DNA from: Arion vulgaris
Lineage: Eukaryota; Mollusca; Gastropoda; Stylommatophora; Arionidae
NCBI GenBank assembly: GCA_020796225.1
Contig: CM036756.1
Coordinates: 41,845,398-41,909,397 of the forward strand
Reading direction: 5' to 3'
Length of the DNA stretch: 64,000 bases
Both the position numbers and the translations under genes were made by a program. The notes beneath the pieces are model-generated. The model did no database searches. It was not told where the DNA came from and worked only from the letters and a program-made list of their open reading frames with translations. This document shows, in pieces, positions 1 through 9,199 of this stretch. Every line of letters starts with the position of its first letter. The first letter of the stretch is position 1.

Positions 1-590
1 CTTATTTGTCTTGATAGTATAGTCAACACACACTGATTGAACCTCATAACACAATTATATCATAGATTGAAATATGTGTGTTTCTCGGATTATAGATGGT
101 TTACTAGTTCATATTTAATGTTCTTGATTGTATGAACAGCACAATTCAGAAGTGGTGACGAAATTAGAAAAAATCTTTGGTTAACCACTAGTAATAAATG
201 TTATAAAAAGTGAAGATTGAGATATGTTGAACATACTCTAAGAAGAACTGTTCAAAGAAACAAAGCAAGAATTGAAGGACGAGGTATATAGATCAAGAAA
301 GAAAGGTCGCAGTAACGAAGCTCTGAAACGAACTTTATTCCCAAAGGCGAGAAATATTGGACTCACTTTCATGTAAGATATTGAATGAGTTCATCGGTAT
401 AGAGCAGTATGGAGGAATTGCTTTAAGGCCGCATGTAACGTATATCGGTAAGAGATAAATGCAAAATAATACAAAATGATCAACCGACACTGACAACAAA
501 AATGACTCTACCGAGGGATTAATAAATATGGATATTTTATAGTAAATACTTATGGTTCTTGATTGTAAGAACTATATAAACTGATATCAC
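1..590. other. No gene seen
   Basis: AT-rich sequence with stops in every frame. I recognise no repeat family, exon or RNA gene here. Confidence 0.5.
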
Positions 591-616
591 CAATATTAAT
601 GCAACAAGTTCTGATT

Positions 617-926
617 AATTCATTGGAGAAATTATCTTTAATTTATTGGAGAAGTTATAACTAATTTATTGGATAAGTTGTCACAACTTTATTGGAGAAG
701 TTGTCACTGTTTTATTAGAGATGTTATGACTAGTTTATTAGTTTATTAGAGATTGATTGATTGATAGGACCATCATCCTTGCACTTCGGTGAGTAACCAT
801 GTGTGCTCCGATCTCTTTCTTACACAGGAAGATCTCAGCTGCAGTGCATGAACTCCGTAGTTTATTAGAGAATTTATGACTAATTCATTGGAGAAGTTAT
901 CACAAATTTATTGGAGAAGTTTTGAG
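617..926. repeat. Degenerate ~23-bp tandem repeat
   Basis: About eight imperfect copies of a roughly 23-bp unit built on 'tttattggagaagttatcac'. The array is split by the S-B fragment at 753-859, so it predates that insertion. Confidence 0.7.
753..859 (-). mobile_element. S-B SINE fragment (3' end) with target duplication
   Basis: This is the 3' end of the S-B family in minus orientation. Its tail reads as tandem 'ttga' on the plus strand, and the block matches the 3' parts of the copies near 8.2, 24.4 and 28.5 kb. It is flanked on both sides by the 12-bp direct repeat 'gtttattagaga' (741-752 and 860-871), which is a target-site duplication in the tandem array. It is 5'-truncated. Confidence 0.75.
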
Positions 927-936
927 TGGTATTTGA

Positions 937-1265
937 ACTTCGAGTCTAAGTTCACAATATTTTCCAAGATAGTTGTTTCGACATTTTAAGATGCATTTAT
1001 ATTATTTTTAATATTATAACGTTCATGTGGCTGCTAAAATATAGATTTCTTGTCCAGGCTTTCGTGAACGTGAATCCCTTCAACTTCGAACCCATTTACT
1101 TGTCTCTATTCTCTTTCTGTGCATTCGATTTCATCAGCTTGTGATCTGACAGTTGACGATTTATTTGCGTGCTTTTCAGAGAAGTCCATGATTATCAAGA
1201 ATTGAACCCACAAAAAAATAAAAATAAATGGTGAAACATCTATTAATGTTCATTAAAAATATTCT
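937..1265. other. No gene seen
   Basis: AT-rich single-copy-looking sequence. I see no ORF, exon or repeat I can support. Confidence 0.4.
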
Positions 1266-1268
1266 ATG

Positions 1269-1544
1269 CACTCGTGTGTTGTCGAGGCTCGTAAGGGGAG
1301 CAAATAATAGCAACACTGATACCTATAAGGCATGTCGTAAGAGGTGATTGAGATAAGGGCCCATGGGAAGCTGCCATAGTATATTAAAAAAAAGGCCGCG
1401 AAAATCGGATGTGCTGGCCTACTTGTAGGCGCATAACTGGCAAAAACGTATAATCACTCTAAGGCTCGGATCACATACAAATCACAAAGAGTTGTTAACA
1501 AGTGGTCGATATGGAACGTTCGAAGAAGAAAATGAAGAAGAAAT
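1269..1544 (+). mobile_element. S-C SINE, near full length
   Basis: Near-complete plus-strand member of the S-C family. It has the 5' block around 'gtgtgttgtcgaggctc', the core 'gcatgtcgtaagaggtga', the block 'aaatcggatgtgctggcct', and the 3' end 'cacaaagagttgtt' followed by a GAA-rich tail. Related copies lie at 3157, 6032, 15335, 28755 and 29935. The core is shared with S-E. Confidence 0.75.
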
Positions 1545-1840
1545 ATTCTCTGGTTAATATTTCAACTTTCCAAAACTTGGATCACAATATTAATATTTTT
1601 TCTTAGAGAACTTACAGATGATTACATTAAGAACGGTAGGAAGAGTGACAGTTTCTACTTACTTGCTCTAGCCACACGTTAATAGTTAACACTTGATTCA
1701 CCTCATCCTATGGAATAATGACACAAAAAAAGAACAATAGCAACTTCATGAGATGTCAAGTACATGGTAAATATAGAGACACTATATATTTTGTTCTTTT
1801 AGGATATGTATATATATATATAGAAATCAACTTCATTTGT
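1545..1840. other. No gene seen
   Basis: AT-rich spacer between the S-C copy and the 29-bp minisatellite. It ends in a short TA run. Confidence 0.4.
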
Positions 1841-2040
1841 GTCCCTGGGTACGCATGGACGCAGTGTGTGTCCCTGGGTACGCATGGACGCAGTGTGTGT
1901 CCCTGGGTACGCATGGACGCAGTGTGTGTCCCTGGGTACGCATGGACGCAGTGTGTGTCCCTGGGTACGCATGGACGCAGTGTGTGTCCCTGGGTACGCA
2001 TGGACGCAGTGTGTGTCCCTGGGTACGCATGGACGCAGTG
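1841..2040. repeat. 29-bp minisatellite, ~6.9 copies
   Basis: Virtually identical 29-bp units starting 'gtccctgggtacgcatgg' and ending 'acgcagtgtgt'. Because 29 is not a multiple of three, the frames rotate through the units and all stay open on both strands, so the ORFs here are by-products of the repeat. The unit is much more GC-rich than its surroundings, and the copies are so alike that the array must be young. Confidence 0.95.
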
Positions 2041-2219
2041 GTAAATTTCTTCTTCATCTTCTCTGTTTTCTCTCTAATCCCGTTTTGTCTCACCGAGTCA
2101 GGATAAGAAGAGAATAATAGAAAGGACCGTTGTGAGCGATTTATAAACATCGATGTTCGTTGCTTCTATTATTTCGAAAGTTAATGTGAGCAAAGTATCT
2201 AAGTTGTCTATATTGAAGT

Positions 2220-2515
2220 CCCAGATGTTAAAGTATTTGTCTATTAGTTTTATTCTCTTTCATCTTTTTCTTCTTTGGGATCGCTAATTTGATGATTATA
2301 CCGTTAGACGTGTTCTTATGATGAAGTCGACTGTTGTCTGGAGCTCATCTCTGGTGCCATGTAGTTTTGAGTGTTGCGTTGTGTTGTAGATTCTCTTTCA
2401 TGACAATCGCTTTAATTTTAACATTTTGCAAGCTTCAATTATTTTCTCCATCTGTTTGTTCATTGTCCCCGTGTCCACACCATACAACAATGATGAATCT
2501 ATTTAACAATTGATA
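2220..2515 (-). pseudogene. LINE reverse-transcriptase C-terminal remnant
   Basis: Read on the minus strand, the segment gives 'LYGVDTGTMNKQMEKIIEAC' and then frameshifted sequence. This matches the LYG.ETWT...E..IEA.EM block that follows the RT catalytic domain in many non-LTR elements. Stops and shifts are frequent, so it is dead. Confidence 0.55.
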
Positions 2516-2619
2516 ATTTTTATCTTTTGTGTACTTGTTTGGATGTTATTACACTCTCCGTGTTGTTAAATATGTCCTTGCCCGTTCTTATTCTCTTCAG
2601 AACTCCATTTTCAATTTTG

Positions 2620-3140
2620 TGAACAATAAAAGAAATAGCACTGGAGGTAAAACAGATCTATATTTGTGTTTTATACAATACACCAAGACGTTCGACAAAG
2701 TGAATCTTAAGGATATTTATACAATACACCAAGACGTTCGACAAAGTGAATCTTAGGAATATTTATACAATTTTAAAGAGATTAAATATTGAAAGTAAAG
2801 ATATAAAAGTAATTCAGAAGATATCTTGGCAGCATACAGCAACTATAAAAAATATGTGAAGAAATGGAAACTTTCCAGCTTATATCAAATAGGAAGGTAA
2901 TCAAGGATGTATATTATCTGTCGATCTGTTCCATTTGTACAGTGAATGTATTTTGAGATCAATAAATGAGAAGATGTAATAACAGTATATAGATAGATTA
3001 TAATTAATCAGAGACATGCTGACAGCACTGTCTTCTTAATAGCTAACAATTAAGTAGATCTTTTGACGCTTAATTAAAAAGTTGGAAACAGAAGTAAAAA
3101 CAAAGACCTACACATGAACAACAAGGAGATGGAAGTTACA
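2620..3140 (+). pseudogene. LINE reverse-transcriptase domain, decayed
   Basis: The plus strand encodes recognisable RT blocks: 'DLYLCFIQYTKTFDKVN' (RT block 3, usually Y.KAFD.V), 'KVIKDVYYLSICSICTVNVF' (a decayed relative of GVRQGC.LSP..F..Y.E.I) and 'RHADSTVF' near 3010 (the Y.DD box with both key residues changed). A roughly 47-bp tandem duplication at about 2668-2757 repeats the KTFDKVN block. The catalytic box is destroyed. It abuts an S-C fragment at 3157. Confidence 0.65.
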
Positions 3141-3156
3141 GAGATAATCATAATCA

Positions 3157-3244
3157 TAACGTACAATCGCTCTTAGGCTCGGATCACATACAAATCACAA
3201 AGAGTGGTTTAACAAGTGGTCGATATGGAGCTTTCGAAGAAGAA
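3157..3244 (+). mobile_element. S-C SINE 3'-end fragment
   Basis: Only the last ~90 bp of S-C remain: 'gtacaatcgctcttaggctc', then 'cacaaagagtgg', then a GAA tail. It is fused directly to the LINE remnant upstream. Confidence 0.65.
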
Positions 3245-3650
3245 CAACTGAAATCACTGAGATGTGCTTTCACACAGTAATACTGATAATCAAATTAGAC
3301 TCCTAAAGTTAATGTTCTGAAAGAGATAAGCGCAAAGAGTAACTGATTATTAACAAAAGAAACATGAACCATTCTACATTACCAAGTAAAGGAAATGGGA
3401 AGGTCATACATTGTGCATATGCATAAATGACGAATATTCGCAAAATATAATCAGTTTTATACATAAATAACAAATACTGTTAGAAACCGTGGCCCCCTGG
3501 CAACATAAGACCGACTAGCTCAGACGGGAAAAGCAAAATTCCTGTTTAATGGGTGAACTGGATTTTGAATATTTTTGATAGAGCATTGTTAGCTTTCTTT
3601 AAATTTTATTCAATTCTACGAGTCCATGGTTATTTATTCATGAAAAATAT
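3245..3650. other. No gene seen
   Basis: No recognisable feature. One GC-richer patch, 'accgtggccccctggc', lies near 3490. Confidence 0.4.
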
Positions 3651-3653
3651 GAA

Positions 3654-3735
3654 TAATACTGATATTCCTTAATGTTAAACTGAATTTATAACATAATACT
3701 GATATTCCTTAGTGTTAAACTGAATTTATAACATA
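3654..3735. repeat. 40-bp direct duplication, 2 copies
   Basis: Two adjacent 40-bp units beginning 'taatactgatattcctta' that differ by one base. Confidence 0.85.
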
Positions 3736-3739
3736 ATAT

Positions 3740-4150
3740 AACCTTGATTTAGTATGTTGTTTTGTTTTTAAAATGAATTCGTCTTTTTACAATAATACTG
3801 GAAAGCGAGGTTACTCGACAGTTGCGGTCTGATTTCCTATAATTTTTACATGAGTACGCCGGCCGTATGTTATCGGATGTCACGTTAGAAACAAATTATG
3901 CACTATTCAATAATATGTACCGGGAACATACTGTTCTATATAACCAAAAACCAATATTTGTGGGAAACGCGCTGTGCTCTACACGCCCCAAATATGTGTA
4001 CGCTACATACTATGCTCTATGCACAAATAACAATTGTTTGCAGGAAAAAACAAGTGTTCTATACACAGATCAACCAATCAAGTGCCATGCCTGCTGGCGT
4101 AGGCGATCATGTCTCTCCCCAACTTTCTCTCCTTCGTGCAGGTAATCAGT
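3740..4150. other. No gene supported
   Basis: Overlapping open frames of 85-92 codons occur, but the proteins look random (low complexity, no domain, no splice context). I do not call a gene. Confidence 0.4.
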
Positions 4151-4154
4151 TCTG

Positions 4155-4325
4155 ACGTCGATTTTTTGTCGAATCAAGATGTCAGACCATCCAATATCTT
4201 TCCCCTCTGTCTTCCAGATCTCTCCTTTCCTGAATTTTACCTGTAGTCACCAAATGTTCTAAACCTTCTCTTCGCATTATATGCCCGAAGAACCTTGATT
4301 TTCTTATTCTTATTCATTTGATAAG
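4155..4325 (-). pseudogene. L-Y LINE C-terminal remnant
   Basis: On the minus strand the segment reads 'LKFFGHIMRREGLEHLVTTG', then 'KIQERRDLEDRGERYWMV'. This is the FGH.MRR..LEH...TGK...RR.R block before the 3' end of family L-Y. The final IAYASRRGT part is missing. Confidence 0.65.
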
Positions 4326-4329
4326 GTTT

Positions 4330-4870
4330 CACAGATAATACGCAGATAATAAACAGATATTTATAGTTTCACCAAAAAACTGAAATCGTACTACAAACCT
4401 TATTTCGTTTGACACCTATCACCTAGCCATAAATAAGCGGTTGTTTCGTCTCATACAACAAGCACAAAAACTAATCGTTGTGTTTGTGCTAGGACTGTTC
4501 AAATCTAACCTGATTTTTTCTATATTGTATAGTCGACGCCGCTGGAAAGACATGACAAAGAAGGCTCTTTATTTAAGGGTTAACTGATCGTGGTCTTCTT
4601 CATCTGCGATCAACGTCTGCTATGTGACTACTCCGGTATGTATCATGATAAGGGCGGTGCGCTCGAGGTCTTCACTCGTTTTTTTTTTTTTTAGAGCTGT
4701 TTCTGTTGGTCGTAGTCTTAAAAACGTACGTCTTCATGGCTAAGCAATGCAAGTCGTGGGAAATAAGGTTTGTGGTTCGATTTCAGTTTGTGGCAACTGT
4801 TTTGTCTGGAGGCTTTAAATATATGTTTATTGTCTATTTAATGACTATACCTGGTTAAATACGTTATTAA
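4330..4870. other. No gene seen; T13 run
   Basis: The only notable item is an uninterrupted T run near 4680-4692. Confidence 0.4.
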
Positions 4871-4879
4871 AACAACATG

Positions 4880-5096
4880 CTAATTTTATTTTCCGATCCA
4901 GAAGCACTTGAGCTTTTCAGCTCTTCGGCTCGGTGCCATGGACATCGTAACCCTTCGGTTCGGTGCCACGAACACCGTAAATCTGGGGAATCTGTGACTT
5001 TTCTGTCATCCCGCGGAATTGAACCCGCACACACAGAGGGATAGTCACCCGTAGTCCAACGCGCTACGAACACGCTGGGCAGACGGGCAAACATGC
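4880..5096 (-). mobile_element. S-F tRNA-like SINE
   Basis: On the minus strand a tRNA-like head runs from about 5085 down: 'tcgtagcgcgttggac', then about 45 bp on 'gcgggttcaattccgc'. The second motif closely matches a pol III B box (GGTTCRANNCC), so head and spacing suit a tRNA-derived SINE. Its body contains two ~31-bp near-repeats around 'ggcaccgaaccgaaggg' and 'ggcaccgagccgaagag'. The 240-bp duplication begins inside it. Confidence 0.5.
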
Positions 5097-5520
5097 TAAT
5101 TAAAGACCATTTATTTATATATACTACAGTCTGTTGACACCATATAAATATATATCTCTAGTGTACGCCTCGTACTTTGCTCTTTTGTCTTTCACTGTCT
5201 CTGCTATTTCTATCGTCCACATTTTGCGTATGCTACCTTTGCCGTGTATCCACTGTATCTGAGCAGCCTTGCCCTTTGAGATAGTCACCCGTAGTCCAAC
5301 GCGCTACGAACACGCTGGGCAGACGGGCAAACATGCTAATTAAAGACCATTTATTTATATATACTACAGTCTGTTGACACCATATAAATATATATCTCTA
5401 GTGTACGCCTCGTACTTTGCTCTTTCGTCTTTCACTGTCTCTGCTATTTCTATCGTCCACATTTTGCGTATGCTACCTTTGCCGTGTATCCACTGTATCT
5501 GAGCAGCCTTGCCCTTTGAG
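5041..5520. repeat. 240-bp tandem segmental duplication
   Basis: Positions 5041-5280 and 5281-5520 are identical except for one base (near 5186 versus 5426). The unit holds the 5' head of the S-F SINE and part of an L-W LINE tail, so it is not a satellite unit but a plain duplication of mixed sequence. Such low divergence means a very recent event or an assembly artefact. Confidence 0.95.
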
Positions 5521-5575
5521 ACGCACTGTCTGTTGCTAAATTGCTTGTGTGGCTGAAATCGTTTGTCAGATACAT
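5165..5575 (-). pseudogene. L-W LINE 3'-end remnant
   Basis: On the minus strand frames jointly give 'KRFSHTSNLATDSASQRA' then 'YSGYTAKVAYAKCGR'. These align with 'KWFGHTSRLPTDSA' and the GYKAKGRP-like block of the copy at 46066-46350. The distal half lies in both units of the 240-bp duplication. It is frameshifted and truncated. Confidence 0.55.
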
Positions 5576-5711
5576 GAACATAACATATAACCCATATCAA
5601 GTTAGATATTTGAACATAACAAATAAAACTTACCGCGTCAGATAACTAAACATAAAATATAACAATTACCATATTAGATACCCAAACATAACATATAACA
5701 CTTACCATGTC
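5563..5711 (-). repeat. 36-bp tandem repeat carrying splice donors
   Basis: Four units of exactly 36 bp. On the minus strand the unit starts 'tatctgacatggtaagtg' and the first unit is the end of receptor exon B plus its donor. The intron-start G of successive units falls at 5705, 5669 and 5633, reading GTAAGT, GTAATT and GTAAGT. The fourth unit (5597) has lost the GT. The period is a multiple of three. Confidence 0.85.
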
Positions 5712-5986
5712 AGATATCTGAACCAATGTCAGACCAAACTTAACAACAACTGAAAGAGAAGAATTGATTACAGGTCGAGAGTATTTGTGGTATCTGTCAA
5801 GTAGACGTTCCATAAGAATCTGTTCATCAGGAACTAGCATCAGAGACAATCTGTTCGCACCTGATGTGCCTCGTTGATTTTGTTGTTGCACGGACTGATT
5901 CTCTTGTTGATGAAACGTATCGCTTACATGCGCTTTGTTGTCTTTTAGAGATTCAGAAGTTTCTTTGAATGTAGTTGTTGTACTTT
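5706..5986 (-). CDS. Receptor exon B: nicotinic-type Cys-loop receptor, N-terminal part
   Basis: This exon encodes the beginning of the extracellular ligand-binding domain of a pentameric ligand-gated ion channel subunit. Seen: 'PDEQILMERLLDRYHKYS' then 'RPVINSSLSVVVKFGLTLVQ' and ISDM. That is the helix-1/strand-1 pattern of nicotinic subunits (E..L...L...Y....RPV.N.S..V.V.FG..L.QI.D). N-S-S is a possible N-glycosylation site. It ends in phase 0 at the GTAAGT donor (intron from 5705). The acceptor I chose is 'tgtccacag' (exon from 5986), but an open frame runs further upstream into SINE S-C, so the 5' edge is uncertain. The Gln/Thr/Ser-rich leader (about 60 residues) before PDEQ is unusual and no signal peptide is visible. 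Cys-loop and membrane exons were not found in the window. It could be an exon of a full gene, an alternative first coding exon, or a pseudogene. Confidence 0.6.
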
Positions 5987-6031
5987 CTGTGGACATGTAC
6001 AACAACGTGAAACTATAACTAAACTTTTTCA

Positions 6032-6297
6032 CCTTCTTCTTCTTCGTACGCTCCATATCGACTGTATGTTATAAACCACTCTTTGTGATTTGTATGTGAT
6101 TCGAGCCTAAAAGCGACTGTACGTTGTGCCAGTTATGCGCCTACAAGTAGGCCAACACATCCGATTTCAGCGGCGCTATTTTATTTACTAGGGTAGCTTC
6201 CTAGACCCCTACCTCAGTCTCCTCTTACGACATGTCTTGTAGGTCCCAGTGTTACTATTCTTTGCTCCCTTGAGAACCCCGGAAACACACGGGCGTT
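6032..6297 (-). mobile_element. S-C SINE between receptor exons A and B
   Basis: A near full-length minus-strand S-C copy, from head 'gttctcaaggg' near 6270 down to a GAA tail at 6032. It separates receptor exon A from exon B. An ATG in its tail opens a reading frame into exon B, so it could supply a spurious start. Confidence 0.75.
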
Positions 6298-6330
6298 TAA
6301 CTAAACAAGAATTAACAAAGATGCACCTAC

Positions 6331-6555
6331 CAAATCAGAAATTTGCGTCAACGTTATTCCAAATTTGACTGTGACTGTATGGGATGCATTATAGACAGGC
6401 CGTGCAGCACTGCTGTAGTTGCGTAAGATGGTGCTAATAAGGCGTGTCTCGTCGGATTTTTCTGTTGTATTCACAGCCGACTCCACAAATATTGTGAAGA
6501 TAGACACTGATACAACGATGAGTATGTGTATCCAATGAAATATTTCTAGAGGCAT
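6331..6555 (-). CDS. Receptor exon A: nicotinic-type Cys-loop receptor, first coding exon
   Basis: Starting at the ATG at 6555, this exon encodes a convincing signal peptide, 'MPLEIFHWIHILIVVSVSIF', with a likely cleavage site after ESA. The start of a mature nicotinic-type subunit follows: 'DETRLISTILRNYSSAARPV' then 'YNASHTVTVKFGITLTQISD'. N-Y-S and N-A-S are possible N-glycosylation sites. It stops in phase 0 at a GTAGGT donor (intron from 6330), the same place as in exon B. An in-frame GTG lies 21 bases upstream, but the ATG gives the better signal peptide. The remaining exons (Cys-loop, M1-M4) are not recognisable here, so they must lie outside, be unrecognised, or be lost. Exons A and B are related but divergent, which suggests an old tandem duplication. 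Receptor type and ligand cannot be told from this piece. Confidence 0.7.
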
Positions 6556-6576
6556 CTCTCGTGTCCCCGGTTTCAC

Positions 6577-6744
6577 ACTGAATATTGATGCTTACTATAA
6601 TGTCTTCATCAAATTACGTATTAAAGAGATTAGCTGGAATATGTTAAATGAACTCTACGGAACACGATCTAAATACACAATGTAATATGTCTATTATATT
6701 CTTTAACTGTAACACTTAATAATTGTAAAACATAATAAACTAAA
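6577..6744. other. Upstream of exon A
   Basis: AT-rich sequence upstream of the signal-peptide exon. I see no clear TATA box or initiator. Confidence 0.3.
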
Positions 6745-7620
6745 CATCCATGTCAATGGCACTACAATCAAAGAAGTGCAATAATTCAAATACTTATGAA
6801 GCATATTCAAAGAAAATACAAGGCTAGACAGAGATGTAGGCTAGAGTGTAAAAAGCAAATGCTGTTATCTACTTGCAAGCCCGATTGCTAAGGCACCCAA
6901 AAATCGCATGACCGCTAAACAACAGAGGATCAACAGCATTTTCATGTCTACTTTGTGTTACCCACTAACTAAATCGACAAGTCCTTATGTGGTCATCAGA
7001 TGGGAAAAGAAAACGGGGAAAACCTAAGACCACTCTACGAAGAACTATCCTACAGGAAAGTAAATTATTTAGATGTAAAACCATTAAAGGTCCCCAACTG
7101 CTAGCATCCAACCGCATCACATGGAGCTTTAAAACCTCTGTCTTAAGTGCCGCCTTTGACAAGAAAGGAACAAACTAACTAACTAACTAACTAACTTTGT
7201 GTTACCAGGGCCAAATATGGACAATGAGCAAAGCACAATCGCAAAAAATAATTACATGTGAAATACGATGCCTACGAAACGTTACCAACAACACCAGAAA
7301 AGACAGCAATATCAGCATAAGAAAGAAAGATGGGACAAAACTTTGCTCGAATTACATTGAGAAACAAAGAATTATGGGGCTCGGCCACTTAATAAGAATG
7401 CATCCAAACTTCACAGTATACATAGTCCTCTATAATTGAACACTGTGATAGAAGGCGAGAGGAAGGCCATGAAACAGATGGTTAGATGACATAGTCCTGC
7501 CAAAACAGCAAAAATAACTATCACCCAAGCCACTAGAACATCGCACGATAAAAACAGAAAACCACGATCCTGGGTAACAATCCGGTAGCAGTGTGACAAC
7601 AAAAGAAGAAGAAGAATTAT
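6745..7620 (+). mobile_element. LINE 3' end split by a second LINE
   Basis: The outer element reads across 6745-6962 and 7207-7620. It gives 'VNGTTIKEVQ' and 'FKYL' (post-catalytic RT region), 'KIITCEIRCLRNVTN' and 'NYIEKQRIMGLGHLIRMHPN' (usually KWFGHL.RM.P), then a GRP..RWLDDI-like block. It ends with a 3' tail 'gacaacaaaagaagaagaag'. The same tail occurs alone at 27541-27617. The reading is interrupted by stops and by the inner LINE at 6963-7193. Confidence 0.65.
6963..7193 (+). mobile_element. 5'-truncated LINE with CTAA tail, nested
   Basis: A 231-bp LINE 3' fragment encoding 'SSDGKRKRGKPKTTLRRTI' (the GKRKRGRPKTTWRR block) that ends in five 'ctaa' units. It is flanked by the 13-bp direct repeat 'actttgtgttacc' (6950-6962 and 7194-7206), which proves insertion into the outer LINE by target-primed reverse transcription. 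Confidence 0.8.
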
Positions 7621-7728
7621 AACATAATTTCGATATTTGTTATAGTTCTGTTCGAAGCGGTGTTCATTCTTTTTTCTCTTATATACTCACAGTGAACATG
7701 CATCAGCTATGAAGGACTCTCTTATGAT

Positions 7729-7980
7729 CTTCTTCTTCTTTGCGTTCGCTCTTTACGACCAATTTTAATAACTCTTTGTGAAATGTTTGATCTTTGCCAA
7801 GAACGTGTATACGTTGCACATTGGCTTGGTAGGCCCTAAACGCATAGACTTCTACACGTTTAGGACACGTGCATCCGATTTCAGCCAAACCTCCTTAGAC
7901 GCCTCTTACGATATGCGTAGCAGGTAACAGTGGTTCTATTCTTTACATCCCAAATTTGGGCCTCGGTAACCACTCGGGCA
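7729..7980 (-). mobile_element. S-E SINE, full length with target duplication
   Basis: A minus-strand S-E copy from head 'ccgagtggttaccg' (near 7970) to a GAA-type tail at 7729. The 11-bp target duplication 'tctcttatgat' flanks it exactly (7718-7728 and 7981-7991). It shares the core 'catatcgtaagaggcg' with S-C. Confidence 0.85.
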
Positions 7981-8165
7981 TCTCTTATGATAAATCAGAT
8001 CTACATCATGCTACAGTGTAACTCAATAGATGTGGTACTATAAAGTACAGTTTAGTGTTTCTAAAAACTTAGCAGCTGCTTATCTATGAAAAACAATGGT
8101 CAGAAAATAGAAAGTATGTTATGTAAGAGTTAAGAGGATTTGAGGGGAACTTCTTAGAAGAATGA

Positions 8166-8596
8166 TTGACTGATTTATATGATCATCATCATTGCACTTC
8201 GGTGAGTAACCATGTGTGCTCCTATATTTCTTATACAGGATGAACTCAGCGGCAGTGCACGAGCTCTGTAGCACCAGCAAGGGCCCTGATGTAGTATGAA
8301 GATGGTGAAAATATTATGTAGAAATTTATTTTTAATTTTTCTAATGAATTTTACCCGGGCAGCGGCTTTCTAGTCTACTCTTCTCGATTTTGAACTGCCA
8401 AGGATTCTTTAATGGGCTCAAGTTGAACACGGGACTTACGTTTTATCGTCCGTCTCCGATAGGTCTAGGAAATCGATCTCATCTACACTAAGATTAGGGA
8501 TCGTTGGAAAAATATTCCGATGGCTCCGTGAGGGAACGAACCGAGTACCTTTGGCACGAGAGACGAGCACGTAACCTCTACGCCACAGATACCGCC
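8166..8596 (-). mobile_element. S-B SINE, near full length
   Basis: A minus-strand copy of a long (~430 bp) SINE. The head near 8590 reads 'tctgtggcgtagaggtta', where 'tggcgtagagg' fits a pol III A box. About 40 bp on, 'actcggttcgttccctc' resembles a B box. The body ends with the 'cactgc...gagatcggag...atggttactcaccgaagtgcaatgatg' type 3' end seen in the other S-B copies. Confidence 0.75.
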
Positions 8597-8627
8597 CCCC
8601 AATAATAAAATAAATATGTATACAATA

Positions 8628-8812
8628 TCAACTTTCTTGTGACAACCAGTAAAATCGAGGGTAGACGAGATAGAGGAAGACAAAGAGAGAACATTTTAGA
8701 TAGCCTGACTTCATGGCGCGGTAGAGCGTCAATATCTGATTTAATAGCAAACACCACTGACAGAGATTTGTAGAGATCCATGATCGCCTACGCCAGCCGG
8801 AACGGCACCTGA
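8628..8812 (+). pseudogene. L-Y LINE 3' end
   Basis: In conceptual translation with shifts this reads 'GKIEGRRDRGRQRENILDSL', 'SWRGRASISDLIANTTDRDL', 'WRSMIAYASRNGT' and then stops, followed by a 'gatgatgatc' tail. It is the 3' end of the L-Y family, with copies near 4.2, 16.3 and 35.4 kb. Confidence 0.7.
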
Positions 8813-8839
8813 TGATGATCATTATACAAAACCAGTATA

Positions 8840-9065
8840 TGACCCGATATGTGGAAGTTCAGAAGCTGAAATAAAATTATTCTATGAATATTTAGACCAG
8901 ACGAAAGAGGTATAGCAAGTCTCATTAGATAGCAATCGTGAAGAATGGTTTCAACGCCAAATTAGAAGATGACAGATTAGAGATTGCAATACAACTATGT
9001 GAATTAGATAAAAATAAACGAAAAAACACAAACGCTAATGGAATTAATAAAATATAACATCTGGT
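8840..9065 (+). pseudogene. Possible LINE endonuclease remnant
   Basis: An opening 'SSEAEIKLFYEYLDQTKEV' resembles the Y.P....E.E...FY..L segment of APE-type endonucleases, then decays. Weak. Confidence 0.25.
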
Positions 9066-9199
9066 GATTGAATAGGTTTAGCACAAACTAAACTCTGAAA
9101 GATTAGAGACTTATACGTTAAATCAAAATGGTTACAAACCGGATTTAGAATAGAAAAATAGATAACAGGCACAAAAATAACATTAGTATGTAATAAGTA

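Noticed and set aside
1718..2150. Small protein genes on both strands
   Set aside because: All frames come from the 29-bp array rotating through three frames.
5646..6056. Start of receptor exon B at the ATG at 6056
   Set aside because: That ATG lies in the tail of SINE S-C and gives a poly-Lys leader (MERTKKKKVKK). An acceptor at 5987 is more likely, though not proven.
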